Positions 1-7,673 of a stretch of 64,000 nt of DNA are shown here, piece by piece. This stretch comes from CAYQNU01 sp964419055. Its GTDB lineage: Bacteria; Bacteroidota; Bacteroidia; Flavobacteriales_D; Parvicellaceae. The first letter of the stretch is position 1. The number at the start of each line of letters is the position of its first letter. A program made the position numbers and the translations under genes. A model generated the notes under the pieces. The model was not told the origin of the DNA. It was given only the letters and a program-made list of their open reading frames with translations, and searched no databases. The DNA is taken from positions 124,001-188,000 of the forward strand of contig CAYQNU010000006.1 in assembly GCA_964419055.1 (NCBI GenBank). The letters are read 5' to 3'.

Positions 1-511
1 ATTTTTCATTGATAAGTGAATCATGGATTATTCGCTTTAGAAAATTGGGTCGCACAAATTCTAAAAATGCCTCAGGATTAGTACCCTCTCCTTCAAACCA
101 TCCTGGACTTAATAAAATGGTTACTTTTGAATTTTTAAGATAGGTTTTGCTTGCCATTAATTCACACAATATGCTAAGATTTTGATGGTGAGCATGCCCA
201 AAAGCCAAACAATTAAGGTGTAAACTATCTTTCAAGAATAAAAAAGGAAAATATCGAGCTGAACTATTGAATTCAGAAGAACCGAATAGGGTAATTTGAG
301 AGGGGCTTTTAAGGCTAGACATTAATGCCATTTCACTGGTTACTCCATTATCAAAATTGGCGAATAACCCATTAGGAACGACCTCTTCTTGAGTATAAGT
401 AATTATTTTTTGATATTTTTTTGCTTCAGGTAAAACCGAAAAAATGAGAAATACACTAAAAAAAGCAATACTTAAAGGTAAAATGTGGTGAAAAACAATT
501 TTTTGAAACAT
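1..511 (-). CDS. dltD: DltD-like D-alanyl transfer protein, 3' end cut by window edge
   Basis: The first 170 residues are visible and the frame is open to the window edge. A single N-terminal membrane anchor (about residues 10-28) is followed by an extracytoplasmic domain with the nucleophile-type motif FGSSEFNS (residues 76-83), like the GSSE block of DltD. Near residues 133-137 comes SPGWF, matching the SP-W-F block of that family. DltD is an SGNH-like membrane-anchored protein that helps pass D-alanine from its carrier protein to an extracellular polymer. An acyl carrier protein gene lies 22 bases upstream and is surely co-transcribed. In a Gram-negative the acceptor is unknown; no DltA or DltB is visible here. 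The start is the first ATG after the carrier gene and precedes a good hydrophobic anchor. Confidence 0.75.
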   Translation of the reverse strand, partial: MFQKIVFHHILPLSIAFFSVFLIFSVLPEAKKYQKIITYTQEEVVPNGLFANFDNGVTSEMALMSSLKSPSQITLFGSSEFNSSARYFPFLFLKDSLHLNCLAFGHAHHQNLSILCELMASKTYLKNSKVTILLSPGWFEGEGTNPEAFLEFVRPNFLKRIIHDSLINEK

Positions 512-533
512 ATTCAGTTCACTAAAAATTGAA

Positions 534-755
534 TTAAGCTAATTTAGCTTTTATAAAAGTACAAATTGAATTTACGGTTTGAAAATTAGACTCCACAATT
601 TCCTCAAGGGGAATGGAAATTCCAAATTCGTTTTCAATTTCAACAGAAAGTTCCACAATGGTAATAGAATCCAATACATTAGGCCAAAGCACATCACTAG
701 GCGTAACTTTAGTAAATGCCAGTTCTTCAATTTTTTCGATTAGGAAAGTTTCCAT
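534..755 (-). CDS. Acyl/D-alanyl carrier protein (DltC-like)
   Basis: This is a 73-residue acidic helical protein of normal carrier-protein size. The phosphopantetheine attachment site is Asp29-Ser30 in the motif NVLDSITIVEL. The rest (ENEFGISIPLEE) matches helices 2-3 of acyl carrier proteins. Its place directly upstream of a DltD-like gene argues for a carrier of an activated small acyl group such as D-alanine rather than the fatty-acid carrier. The loading enzyme (DltA-like ligase) is not in the window. A promoter with a perfect -7 element lies just upstream, so this is probably the first gene of a leftward operon. Confidence 0.85.
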   Translation of the reverse strand: METFLIEKIEELAFTKVTPSDVLWPNVLDSITIVELSVEIENEFGISIPLEEIVESNFQTVNSICTFIKAKLA

Positions 756-777
756 CTATTAGTAAATTTTTAGTGTA

Positions 778-806
778 CAAATATAGATATTAAGATGTAA
801 ATCAAA
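778..806 (-). promoter_or_regulatory. Bacteroidetes-type promoter for the carrier protein/dltD operon
   Basis: On the minus strand TATATTTG (778-785) fits the -7 consensus TAnnTTTG, and TTTG (803-806) lies 17 bases upstream as a -33 element. The -7 element ends 22 bases before the ATG of the carrier protein. Sequence match only; the transcription start has not been measured. Confidence 0.7.
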
Positions 807-1016
807 AAATATAATCTTTGATTTATAGTGTTTGACATTTTGCAGTATCACTAAATAACTTCTTTTACTGTGGTTATTTAATTCCAATTGTCCTTTATTT
901 TGATTGGAACTTTATTCTATTAATTTTTACAGAAAAAAATATACACCAACTTTAATGTATTATTATTAATTTCGCATCCAATAAATAAGTGAATTTTTTA
1001 ATAAAATATAAGTAAT

Positions 1017-2405
1017 ATGAATTTTGATGTAATCGTTTTAGGGTCTGGTCCCGGTGGATATGTTGCCGCTATCAGGGCTTCTCAATTAGGTCTGAAAGTT
1101 GCCGTAATTGAAAAAGAATCGTTAGGGGGTATTTGCCTAAATTGGGGTTGCATTCCAACAAAAGCATTGCTAAAAAGTGCTAATGTATTTGAATACATAA
1201 GTCACGCTGCCGATTACGGAATCTCTGTTGGTGATTCAAAAGCCGATTTTGGAGCAATGGTAAAAAGAAGTAGAGGAGTAGCAGAGAAAATGAGTGGCGG
1301 TGTACAGTTCCTAATGAAAAAAAATAAGATTGAAGTTATTTTAGGAATGGGTAAAGTGAAGCCCGGTAAAAAAGTTGAAGTCACGGCTGCAGATGGTAAA
1401 GTTACAGAATACTCAGCGTCACACATTATTTTAGCCACAGGTGCACGTTCACGTCAATTACCTAATTTGCCACAAGATGGTAAAAAAATTATAGGATATC
1501 GTGAGGCAATGTCGCTAACTACTCAACCAAAATCTATGGTGGTGGTAGGATCGGGAGCAATCGGAGTGGAGTTTGCTTACTTTTACAACGCCATTGGTAC
1601 TAAAGTTACCATTGTAGAGTTTATGCCTAACATTGTACCCGTTGAAGATATTGATGTTTCTAAACAATTAGAAAAATCATTGAAAAAACAAGGGATTGAG
1701 ATTATGACAGAATCTTCTGTAGAAAGTGTTGATACAACGGGTAAATTGAATAAAATTAAAGTTAAAACTAAAAAAGGTGAAGAAATTCTTGAAGCAGAAG
1801 TAGTTTTATCTGCAGTGGGAATTGAAACAAATATTCAAGGTATTGGATTGGAAGAAGTAGGTATCGTAACAGATAAAGGAAAGGTATTGGTAAATGAATA
1901 TTATCAAACAAACATACCCGGCTACTATGCTATTGGAGATATCACACCTGGTCCAGCTTTAGCACACGTAGCTTCTGCTGAAGGAATTACATGTGTAGAG
2001 AAAATAGCTGGTCATCACCCAGAGCCTATTGATTACAATAACATTCCTGGATGTACGTATTGTTCACCAGAAGTTGCATCGGTGGGAATGACGGAGAAAC
2101 AAGCCAAAGAAGCTGGAATTGAAATTAAAGTAGGTAAATTTCCTTTTTCAGCCTCAGGAAAAGCAAGTGCTTCGGGTTCGAATGATGGTTTTGTAAAATT
2201 GATATTTGATGCAAAATACGGTGAACTATTAGGAGGTCATATGATTGGAGCTAATGTTACCGAGATGATTGCCGAAATTGTAGCCATTAGAAAATTAGAA
2301 ACAACCGGACATGAATTGATTAAAACAATTCATCCTCATCCAACAATGAGTGAGGCCGTTATGGAGGCAGCTGCAGCTGCTTATGACGAAGTGATTCATT
2401 TATAA
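1017..2405 (+). CDS. lpdA: Dihydrolipoyl dehydrogenase (E3)
   Basis: This flavoenzyme reoxidises dihydrolipoamide in 2-oxoacid dehydrogenase complexes and the glycine cleavage system, with FAD and NAD in the cytoplasm. At 462 residues it has the normal length. It shows the FAD motif GSGPGG (residues 9-14), the redox disulfide Cys40-Cys45 in CLNWGC, a second nucleotide-binding glycine motif (VVGSGAIGVEFA), the FAD-binding AIGD block, and the C-terminal base motif with His441 and Glu446 in HPHPTMSE. All catalytic residues are present. It is a single-gene unit bounded by a strong terminator, with only a one-mismatch -7 element (967-974) upstream. It is a housekeeping gene unrelated to the glycan genes. 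Confidence 0.97.
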   Translation: MNFDVIVLGSGPGGYVAAIRASQLGLKVAVIEKESLGGICLNWGCIPTKALLKSANVFEYISHAADYGISVGDSKADFGAMVKRSRGVAEKMSGGVQFLMKKNKIEVILGMGKVKPGKKVEVTAADGKVTEYSASHIILATGARSRQLPNLPQDGKKIIGYREAMSLTTQPKSMVVVGSGAIGVEFAYFYNAIGTKVTIVEFMPNIVPVEDIDVSKQLEKSLKKQGIEIMTESSVESVDTTGKLNKIKVKTKKGEEILEAEVVLSAVGIETNIQGIGLEEVGIVTDKGKVLVNEYYQTNIPGYYAIGDITPGPALAHVASAEGITCVEKIAGHHPEPIDYNNIPGCTYCSPEVASVGMTEKQAKEAGIEIKVGKFPFSASGKASASGSNDGFVKLIFDAKYGELLGGHMIGANVTEMIAEIVAIRKLETTGHELIKTIHPHPTMSEAVMEAAAAAYDEVIHL

Positions 2406-2423
2406 TTTAGATAGTTCGAAAAG

Positions 2424-2456
2424 AAAAAGCCAAACAAAAACTGTTTGGCTTTTTTT
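2424..2456 (+). terminator. Rho-independent terminator after lpdA
   Basis: Stem AGCCAAACA (2428-2436) pairs with TGTTTGGCT (2442-2450) around a five-base loop. It is preceded by A residues that extend the pairing into the following T run (2450-2456). It lies about 20 bases after the lpdA stop codon. Confidence 0.92.
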
Positions 2457-2507
2457 ATGCCAATTTAATTTTGTCAAATTTATTTTACCGTATATCGATT
2501 TTTTTAC

Positions 2508-2515
2508 TAGATTTG
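2508..2515 (+). promoter_or_regulatory. Likely -7 promoter element (TAGATTTG)
   Basis: This is an exact TAnnTTTG match 24 bases before the ATG of the small SpoIIAA/STAS-like gene and after the lpdA terminator. No convincing -33 TTG at the usual distance was seen. Confidence 0.5.
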
Positions 2516-2539
2516 TCGAAGTAATATCCATTTCGAATT

Positions 2540-2953
2540 ATGCTTAATAAGCCATTACATCTTTCTTTAGGCGCTATTGAAACTCATAAAGAGTTCGAAA
2601 ATCTTACCATGACCCTATACACAAATGGTATTATGAATGTTGTGTTTAGAGACAATAAATTGATCACTTTAGACGATATCAAAGATGTATTAATTTGGGT
2701 AGCTTCTTTAGGTGATCGGAAATACTTAAATCTGATGGAAGGCGCTTACAATACAGATATCGATTCATTAGTTAGAGACTTTGCCGCAAGTGCTAATGAA
2801 AATAAATATACTATTGCTGATGCCATCGTTATTTCTAGTCCTGCCCATAAGATGATTACCGATTTTTATATTAATAAAAATAAACCTGTTAAACCAACAC
2901 GTGTTTTTTCTGACCGAGAAGAAGCAGTGAAATGGCTTTTGACATTTTTATAA
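2540..2953 (+). CDS. Small STAS/SEC14-like (DUF7793-type) protein
   Basis: This 137-residue soluble protein has no signal peptide or membrane segment. Its pattern is a short beta-rich N-terminus (FENLTMTLYTNGIMNVVFRDN), an alternating alpha/beta middle, and a C-terminus where a helix reading AIVISSPAHKMITDFY is followed by KPVKPTRVFSDREEAVKWL. This resembles the small Bacteroidetes STAS/SEC14-like proteins now grouped as DUF7793; the closing phrase F-x-x-x-x-EAVKWL is typical. Function is unknown. It is likely transcribed alone from its own promoter. The family call rests on remembered pattern rather than on a search. Confidence 0.55.
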   Translation: MLNKPLHLSLGAIETHKEFENLTMTLYTNGIMNVVFRDNKLITLDDIKDVLIWVASLGDRKYLNLMEGAYNTDIDSLVRDFAASANENKYTIADAIVISSPAHKMITDFYINKNKPVKPTRVFSDREEAVKWLLTFL

Positions 2954-2978
2954 TACAATAGATTTGAAAAAATTATAG

Positions 2979-2986
2979 TATTTTTG
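2979..2986 (+). promoter_or_regulatory. -7 promoter element (TATTTTTG) for the DUF1569 gene
   Basis: This exact TAnnTTTG match lies 23 bases before ATG 3010. It overlaps the possible upstream GTG at 2986, so that GTG sits in the promoter and cannot be the usual start. Confidence 0.6.
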
Positions 2987-3009
2987 TGCTAAATATAACA
3001 CAAATCAAA

Positions 3010-3468
3010 ATGCCATTACCCAGTATATTCGACAAAAAAGTTCATGAAGAATTTATTCAAAGAATCGATAATCTAACCCATGAAAGCAAGGCAAAATGGG
3101 GTAAAATGAATGTTTCTCAAATGTTAGCTCATTTGAATGTCTCTTATGATTTAGCTTACGAACGTATTGTACCAAAGTATAACTTTTTAATGAAGTTTAT
3201 GCTCAAAACGATGGTAAAAAAAATGGTAACCAACGAAGTTACCTACAAACCAAATGGAAGAACTGCTCCTGTTTTTGTTATTGCAGATGAACGTGATTTT
3301 GTTAAAGAAAAGACTCGATTAATTGAAAATATGAATCAAGCATTTAATGATGGGAAGTCGTTTTTTGAAGGAAGGATTAGCGTTTCATTCGGAAAAATGA
3401 CCTCTCAAGAATGGAGTAATCAATTCTATAAACATTTAGATCATCATTTACGACAGTTTGGAGGATAA
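3010..3468 (+). CDS. DUF1569 / DinB-superfamily protein
   Basis: A soluble protein of 152 residues from ATG 3010. The N-terminal helix is followed by WGKMNVSQMLAHLN, and the C-terminus has the HLDHHLRQFG block. These are the two conserved parts of the DUF1569 branch of the DinB-like four-helix fold, whose histidines usually bind a metal. No substrate is known for the family. A longer reading from GTG 2986 is disfavoured because that codon is part of the -7 promoter element. The gene is convergent with the next one, the two stop codons being directly adjacent. Confidence 0.7.
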   Translation: MPLPSIFDKKVHEEFIQRIDNLTHESKAKWGKMNVSQMLAHLNVSYDLAYERIVPKYNFLMKFMLKTMVKKMVTNEVTYKPNGRTAPVFVIADERDFVKEKTRLIENMNQAFNDGKSFFEGRISVSFGKMTSQEWSNQFYKHLDHHLRQFGG

Positions 3469-4125
3469 CTATTCTTTGTTCAACACTTGTATTTTTGGTT
3501 GTATTTTAAATAATATTACAAATAGTAATGTTGGAAGGCTGGATTGAATAAGATGGCCAACTTCCATAGAAATTAAATAAAAATTGTTTGCGGTTTCAAA
3601 TGAAAAGGGAAACGAATTGAATACAAAGAATAGGCCCATACTACAAAAAGAAACTGAGTAAAATAAGAAGGTATAAGGCATAATCCGCTGATTGGGAAAC
3701 AATAGTTTAAGGAAAAGGGAAGTTAAACTAAAATAGAGTAGGGTGAATACACACGTCATTATAAATTTTAAATAATAGATGCCTTTCCAAGATGTGTTGC
3801 CCAATAGCTTTTCTATAAATGAATCTGTGTAATTATATAAGCCTACTTGCCCACTCTCAATGGCATACATGAAATTCATTTGCATGTTAAGATTTTTGAA
3901 GGTGTAATCTCGAGTAAAATCCATTCCAAAAATAATCAATAGTAAAGTAATAGCTATAAACCAATGGATGGGTTTCACTATCTTGTCTTTTGGCGTGTCC
4001 TCTGATGTTCCAATCGTAAATTTAAGGAAGGATAGTTTTGAAAATAATAAAAATAAGACACCTATTGTGATGATTAAATAAAGTAATAAAAATAGTGCGG
4101 CAAAAGTAAACGATTCAAATTTCAT
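3469..4125 (-). CDS. Exosortase-associated integral membrane protein
   Basis: This 218-residue protein has about six hydrophobic segments (near residues 7-28, 52-66, 117-140, 150-170 and 183-208) and no recognised catalytic motif. It follows the exosortase gene by only five bases and is the last gene of the leftward exosortase operon. Bacteroidetes exosortases are often paired with a poly-topic partner of this type. By context it is a partner or processing factor of the exosortase, possibly the family named after XrtX, but that assignment could not be confirmed. It does not resemble the shorter partner usually seen with XrtF. Confidence 0.6.
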   Translation of the reverse strand: MKFESFTFAALFLLLYLIITIGVLFLLFSKLSFLKFTIGTSEDTPKDKIVKPIHWFIAITLLLIIFGMDFTRDYTFKNLNMQMNFMYAIESGQVGLYNYTDSFIEKLLGNTSWKGIYYLKFIMTCVFTLLYFSLTSLFLKLLFPNQRIMPYTFLFYSVSFCSMGLFFVFNSFPFSFETANNFYLISMEVGHLIQSSLPTLLFVILFKIQPKIQVLNKE

Positions 4126-4130
4126 CTTGT

Positions 4131-4700
4131 TTAATTAATCGTTTCTGCTTTTTTGAAAGAAGAGAATTTATTTACCCACCAATACCACAATAAAAAAACG
4201 ATTCCATACATGATAATTTGAAAGGTGATATCATGATTAAATTCCAAATTCTCAGGGTTTAGGGCTGATACTATTGTCAAAACAGAAATACGTATGGCGT
4301 TGGCAGTATGTAAGATAAAAAATCCTAAGGGAATAAACCAAAGTTTATGCTTTATGGATCCTGTAAATGCTACTATAAAAATAGCAAACAAGCCCATGAC
4401 TTTAATGCCATTACAAGGTTCACCAATCCAAACACCATGAGTGTGCACGCCTTCAGGAATTGAGGTTACAACAAAATCAGTGGAAGTATCTAGATGAGGT
4501 TCGTAACCCCATAGAGAAGTAAAAAAATTAGCATACGAACCAACTTGTATGGATACCCAACGTTCAATTCCTTGTCCATTTTCAATACCAAAATATTGAT
4601 CTATTTTATACAATGTTTTGTAAAAACTGAACCAGACAATACTAGATAATGAAAATATAAGTAGAAATTTAAAAATAGGATTTTTAAGCCAATTATGCAT
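4131..4700 (-). CDS. Exosortase-family transpeptidase (Bacteroidetes type)
   Basis: A membrane cysteine transpeptidase of 189 residues thought to cut C-terminal sorting tags and transfer the protein to a cell-surface anchor. The catalytic triad is visible: Cys96 in GEPCNGIKVM, Arg137 in NAIRIS and His156 in FNHDITF, each at the end of a hydrophobic segment. ATG 4700 is preferred because it overlaps the stop of the preceding substrate gene by eight bases (ATGCATAA), a typical coupled arrangement; the longer frame to 4757 would run through the substrate gene. The exact subtype (XrtF, XrtX or other) is not settled. Its obvious substrate is the adjacent 84-residue protein. Confidence 0.85.
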   Translation of the reverse strand: MHNWLKNPIFKFLLIFSLSSIVWFSFYKTLYKIDQYFGIENGQGIERWVSIQVGSYANFFTSLWGYEPHLDTSTDFVVTSIPEGVHTHGVWIGEPCNGIKVMGLFAIFIVAFTGSIKHKLWFIPLGFFILHTANAIRISVLTIVSALNPENLEFNHDITFQIIMYGIVFLLWYWWVNKFSSFKKAETIN

Positions 4701-4947
4701 TGGTAGATTTCTCTTTGTATCGGTCAAATGCTTTTTTGCTTCCGTAAGCAGCGCCAATTGCTATTAAAAAAGTAATACCTCCATCTACAGGGATACAAGG
4801 AGGCGGCCAACAAGGAGGTTGACCTCCACCAGACGGACCTCCACCAGACGGACCAGGAGGCGGTCCTCCAGCTGGTTGTGCATGCAATTGACTGAAAACA
4901 CCAACTGTGGCTACAATAATTAAGGTGTATAAGTACTTTGTTTTCAT
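4693..4947 (-). CDS. Small PID-CTERM-like exosortase substrate
   Basis: This 84-residue secreted protein has a signal peptide (residues 1-23, ending LHAQ), a Gly/Pro/Ser-rich linker (24-52) with two Cys, then a C-terminal sorting tripartite. That consists of the motif PVDGG (53-57), a hydrophobic span (58-69) and a basic tail KKAFDRYKEK (71-80). This layout matches the PID-CTERM tags of Bacteroidetes. Start ATG 4947 is chosen because the upstream TTG at 4962 lies inside the -7 promoter element. After removal of signal and tag only about 30 residues of low-complexity peptide would remain. It could therefore be a short anchored peptide or a model substrate rather than an enzyme. Confidence 0.8.
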   Translation of the reverse strand: MKTKYLYTLIIVATVGVFSQLHAQPAGGPPPGPSGGGPSGGGQPPCWPPPCIPVDGGITFLIAIGAAYGSKKAFDRYKEKSTNA

Positions 4948-4959
4948 ATTAGAATGGTA

Positions 4960-4967
4960 CAAAGATA
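4960..4967 (-). promoter_or_regulatory. -7 promoter element (TATCTTTG) for the exosortase operon
   Basis: This exact TAnnTTTG match on the minus strand lies 12 bases before ATG 4947. No clear -33 element was seen. It sets the start of the substrate gene downstream of TTG 4962. Confidence 0.6.
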
Positions 4968-5123
4968 AGTTTAATTTTAATAATCCATAAAATATTAGGT
5001 TAAAATTTTGTTTTTTGATGATGAATAGAATTTCATAATTAGTTTTTGAATGAAAAAATACATTTTTTAAAGGAGCTATTTAACTTGTATTACTATAAAT
5101 TCATATCATTTCAATAACTTAAC

Positions 5124-5131
5124 TATATTTG
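5124..5131 (+). promoter_or_regulatory. -7 promoter element (TATATTTG) for the Wzc-like gene
   Basis: This exact TAnnTTTG match lies 19 bases before TTG 5151. A TTG at 5095-5097 lies 26 bases upstream, slightly longer than the usual spacing. It forms a divergent promoter region with the exosortase operon. Confidence 0.6.
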
Positions 5132-5150
5132 CCAAAAATATTTCAAAAAA

Positions 5151-7523
5151 TTGAAGCCAAAAGATTCAAATAAAAACGGAGTTGAAAGCAAATTAGTAGA
5201 TCTCAAAGATTTCCTTTGGATTCTTAAAGCTGTTGGAAAAGGGTGGTATTTATTAATTGTTTTGCCTATCATATTTGCTGTTATTGGTGCTTTTTTGGCT
5301 TACAAAAAAACCGCAATTTACACATCACAGGTACAAATTTTATTGAAATCAAATGATGTGTATGATTACCAAACCTCTCTCTATAAAAGCGTAGGATACT
5401 CAGATTTGTATACCGACATTGCTAACCAAATGAGGGTTATCAAATCGTTTGATATGATTCAACAGGCCTTAAAGGGATTAAATTTTGATGTTTCCTATTA
5501 TATTGTAGGTCGGGTGAATACCAAAGAATATTTCAGAAACATTCCCTTTAAAGTCGAAATGACACCTTTTAGAGGTGAATTGTATGAAAAAAACATTCAA
5601 TTTAAAATCCTTAGTCAAAAAGAATATGAATTACGATTTGAGGTTAATGGTGAATTAAAAACAATGAATCATCAATTTGGCAAGGAGGAAATAACAGAAT
5701 ATTACAAAATTAATACAGAAGCTTCATTTTTTATTACAGAAGCTACCAATTTTGATAATTTTGCTAACTATGAAATTGTGGTTCATTCAGAAGATTATTG
5801 GGTGAATAAAATAATGTCAAATTTAGTGGTTGAGAATTTAGAATTTACCTCTATTTTGTCCGTTAGTTTGCAAGACGAAATTCCAGAGCGTAGTAAGATA
5901 TTTTTAGATTCTTTAGCCTCAAAATACATCCAATATACCTTGCAAAGTCAATTTGATATTAATGAGAACACTTTAGTTTATATTAATAAACAAATAGGTG
6001 AGGTGACCCAAATAATGGATTCATTGGTGTTGGAAATAGATACCATAAAGGTAAAAAAGAATGTTTTTAATGTTGAAAAAGAATCGGAAATCTATTTTTC
6101 TAGATTATTTGCTTTTAAAGATAAAATAAAAAATAGTGAACTAAAAATTATCTCACTTCAAAACTTGGCAAAATATATTCAAAAAACGGAGTTGACAGAA
6201 GAAAATTTATTGCCACCTTCCAGTTATGTGCCTATTGAGGACGATTATTTAAACAAATCGGTAAGTAAGTACTATTCTACACAGTTAAGCGTCATTAAAT
6301 CGATGTCTATGCTCAAGCCCAGTCATAATACCTTTAATGAATATGAAAGTGAGTTAGCGCTACAGAGAAAAGATTTGTTGATGTATATATCGGGTGAAAT
6401 AAATGCAATCAGAGAGGAAATTGAAGCGTATAATGATGAAATTTCAGGATATGAAACATTGGTAAAAGGGATGCCCAAAACAGAACGAGAAATTTTGAGT
6501 GAGCAAAGAACCTTAAATGTAAATGAAAAATTATACGTATTCTTATTAGAGAAAAGAGCCAATACTTTTATTGCAAAATCAGGTATCATTCCGCAGACCA
6601 AAGTAATTGAAAAACCGCGTGTTGTTTTGACCGATGCTGGTGATTTTAAAGGTCAAGGAATAAAATTTTCTATTGTTGGATTGATTTTAGGATTAGGATT
6701 TGCCTTATTAAAACATCTAATATACGGTACCATTGAATCGTCTAAAGAATTGGCTGAGGCAACTAACTTGCCGGTATTAGGGAGTTTACCCTATGTTAAA
6801 AATTTAGAAATGGAAGGCGTTGAATTTTCGTCTAAGTCCAATTTCTCGGAGGCCTTGAGGGGAATTCGAACTTCGCTAAGTTATTCGGGGGTAGATAAAA
6901 ACATCAGTAAAATGATGGTAACTTCTATCCATCCAGGAGAGGGGAAAACCTTTACAACTACCAGTTTGGCCAGGTTGTATGCTAAATCAGGAAAAAAAGT
7001 ATTGGTAGTCGATTTTGATTTACATAAACCTAGACTCCACAAGGTTTTTAATGTGGAAAACAAATTAGGTAATTCTAATTATTTGGCAGGTCAAGTTCCG
7101 TTAAAGGAGATTATACACGAATTAGAAGAAAATGTATTTTACATTACCAGTGGTCCAGTGCCTCCTAATCCTTCTGAATTGATTTTATCGGATAAAGTAG
7201 AAGAGATGTTGGTATACGCCAATGAGCATTTTGATTACTTTTTTATGGATACTCCTCCCATCGGACTAATAAGTGATGGAGTGGTTTTGATGAATAAAAT
7301 GGATATGTGTGTGTTTGTGATGAACACACGTATGGCTAATAAAAAAGGAGTTAAGTATATTGAGGAAGTGGTTGAAGGTGTTGGGGTAAAGCATAAAGGA
7401 ATCGTATTGAATGGTGTGAAACTCAAAAAGTGGCGTTATTATTACGGCAAATACGGTTATGGATACGGCTATGGTTATGGATACGGTTATGGATACGGAG
7501 TAAATTCAAAGGATAATAGATAA
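5151..7523 (+). CDS. Wzc-like polysaccharide co-polymerase / BY-kinase
   Basis: An inner-membrane tyrosine autokinase that controls polymer length and export. The N-terminal Wzz-type part has a membrane span (about 31-51), a long periplasmic coiled region, and a second span (about 503-524). The cytoplasmic kinase has Walker A HPGEGKT (594-600), Walker A' DFDLHKP (from 621) and Walker B ending at Asp700 in FFMDTPP. The C-terminal tail is a tyrosine cluster: YYYGK, then eight Tyr-Gly pairs (768-783). The start must be TTG 5151: no ATG lies near the N-terminus and a -7 element sits 19 bases upstream. The tail DNA is a tandem repeat of six-base units that keep frame. It is first in the rightward glycan block. 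Confidence 0.9.
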   Translation: MKPKDSNKNGVESKLVDLKDFLWILKAVGKGWYLLIVLPIIFAVIGAFLAYKKTAIYTSQVQILLKSNDVYDYQTSLYKSVGYSDLYTDIANQMRVIKSFDMIQQALKGLNFDVSYYIVGRVNTKEYFRNIPFKVEMTPFRGELYEKNIQFKILSQKEYELRFEVNGELKTMNHQFGKEEITEYYKINTEASFFITEATNFDNFANYEIVVHSEDYWVNKIMSNLVVENLEFTSILSVSLQDEIPERSKIFLDSLASKYIQYTLQSQFDINENTLVYINKQIGEVTQIMDSLVLEIDTIKVKKNVFNVEKESEIYFSRLFAFKDKIKNSELKIISLQNLAKYIQKTELTEENLLPPSSYVPIEDDYLNKSVSKYYSTQLSVIKSMSMLKPSHNTFNEYESELALQRKDLLMYISGEINAIREEIEAYNDEISGYETLVKGMPKTEREILSEQRTLNVNEKLYVFLLEKRANTFIAKSGIIPQTKVIEKPRVVLTDAGDFKGQGIKFSIVGLILGLGFALLKHLIYGTIESSKELAEATNLPVLGSLPYVKNLEMEGVEFSSKSNFSEALRGIRTSLSYSGVDKNISKMMVTSIHPGEGKTFTTTSLARLYAKSGKKVLVVDFDLHKPRLHKVFNVENKLGNSNYLAGQVPLKEIIHELEENVFYITSGPVPPNPSELILSDKVEEMLVYANEHFDYFFMDTPPIGLISDGVVLMNKMDMCVFVMNTRMANKKGVKYIEEVVEGVGVKHKGIVLNGVKLKKWRYYYGKYGYGYGYGYGYGYGYGVNSKDNR
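7443..7500 (+). repeat. In-frame Tyr-Gly hexamer repeat in the kinase tail
   Basis: Eight TAY-GGN units encode the phosphorylatable tail of the Wzc-like kinase. The unit is six bases, so slippage changes tyrosine number without shifting the frame. Confidence 0.8.
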
Positions 7524-7611
7524 TTCTTTTCTCTTTATCCCCAAAATTGTGTTGTTGAAAATTTAATAGGCAACTTTTATCATCTTTATAATTCAAGTTC
7601 AACTTTTTAAT

Positions 7612-7619
7612 TATCTTTG
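7612..7619 (+). promoter_or_regulatory. -7 promoter element (TATCTTTG) before the T9SS cargo gene
   Basis: This exact TAnnTTTG match lies 54 bases before ATG 7674. The -33 position shows no clean TTG. It would drive the cargo gene and, by read-through, the legionaminic operon behind it. Confidence 0.6.
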
Positions 7620-7673
7620 TACATTGAATGCCTTTGTGTATTTGAGAAATAATTTATTTGAATATTTGATATT

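Noticed and set aside
2986..3009. N-terminal extension of the DUF1569 protein from GTG 2986
   Set aside because: The GTG is part of the -7 element TATTTTTG; ATG 3010 precedes the conserved region.
4948..4962. TTG 4962 as start of the exosortase substrate
   Set aside because: It lies within the -7 element TATCTTTG; ATG 4947 starts a proper signal peptide.
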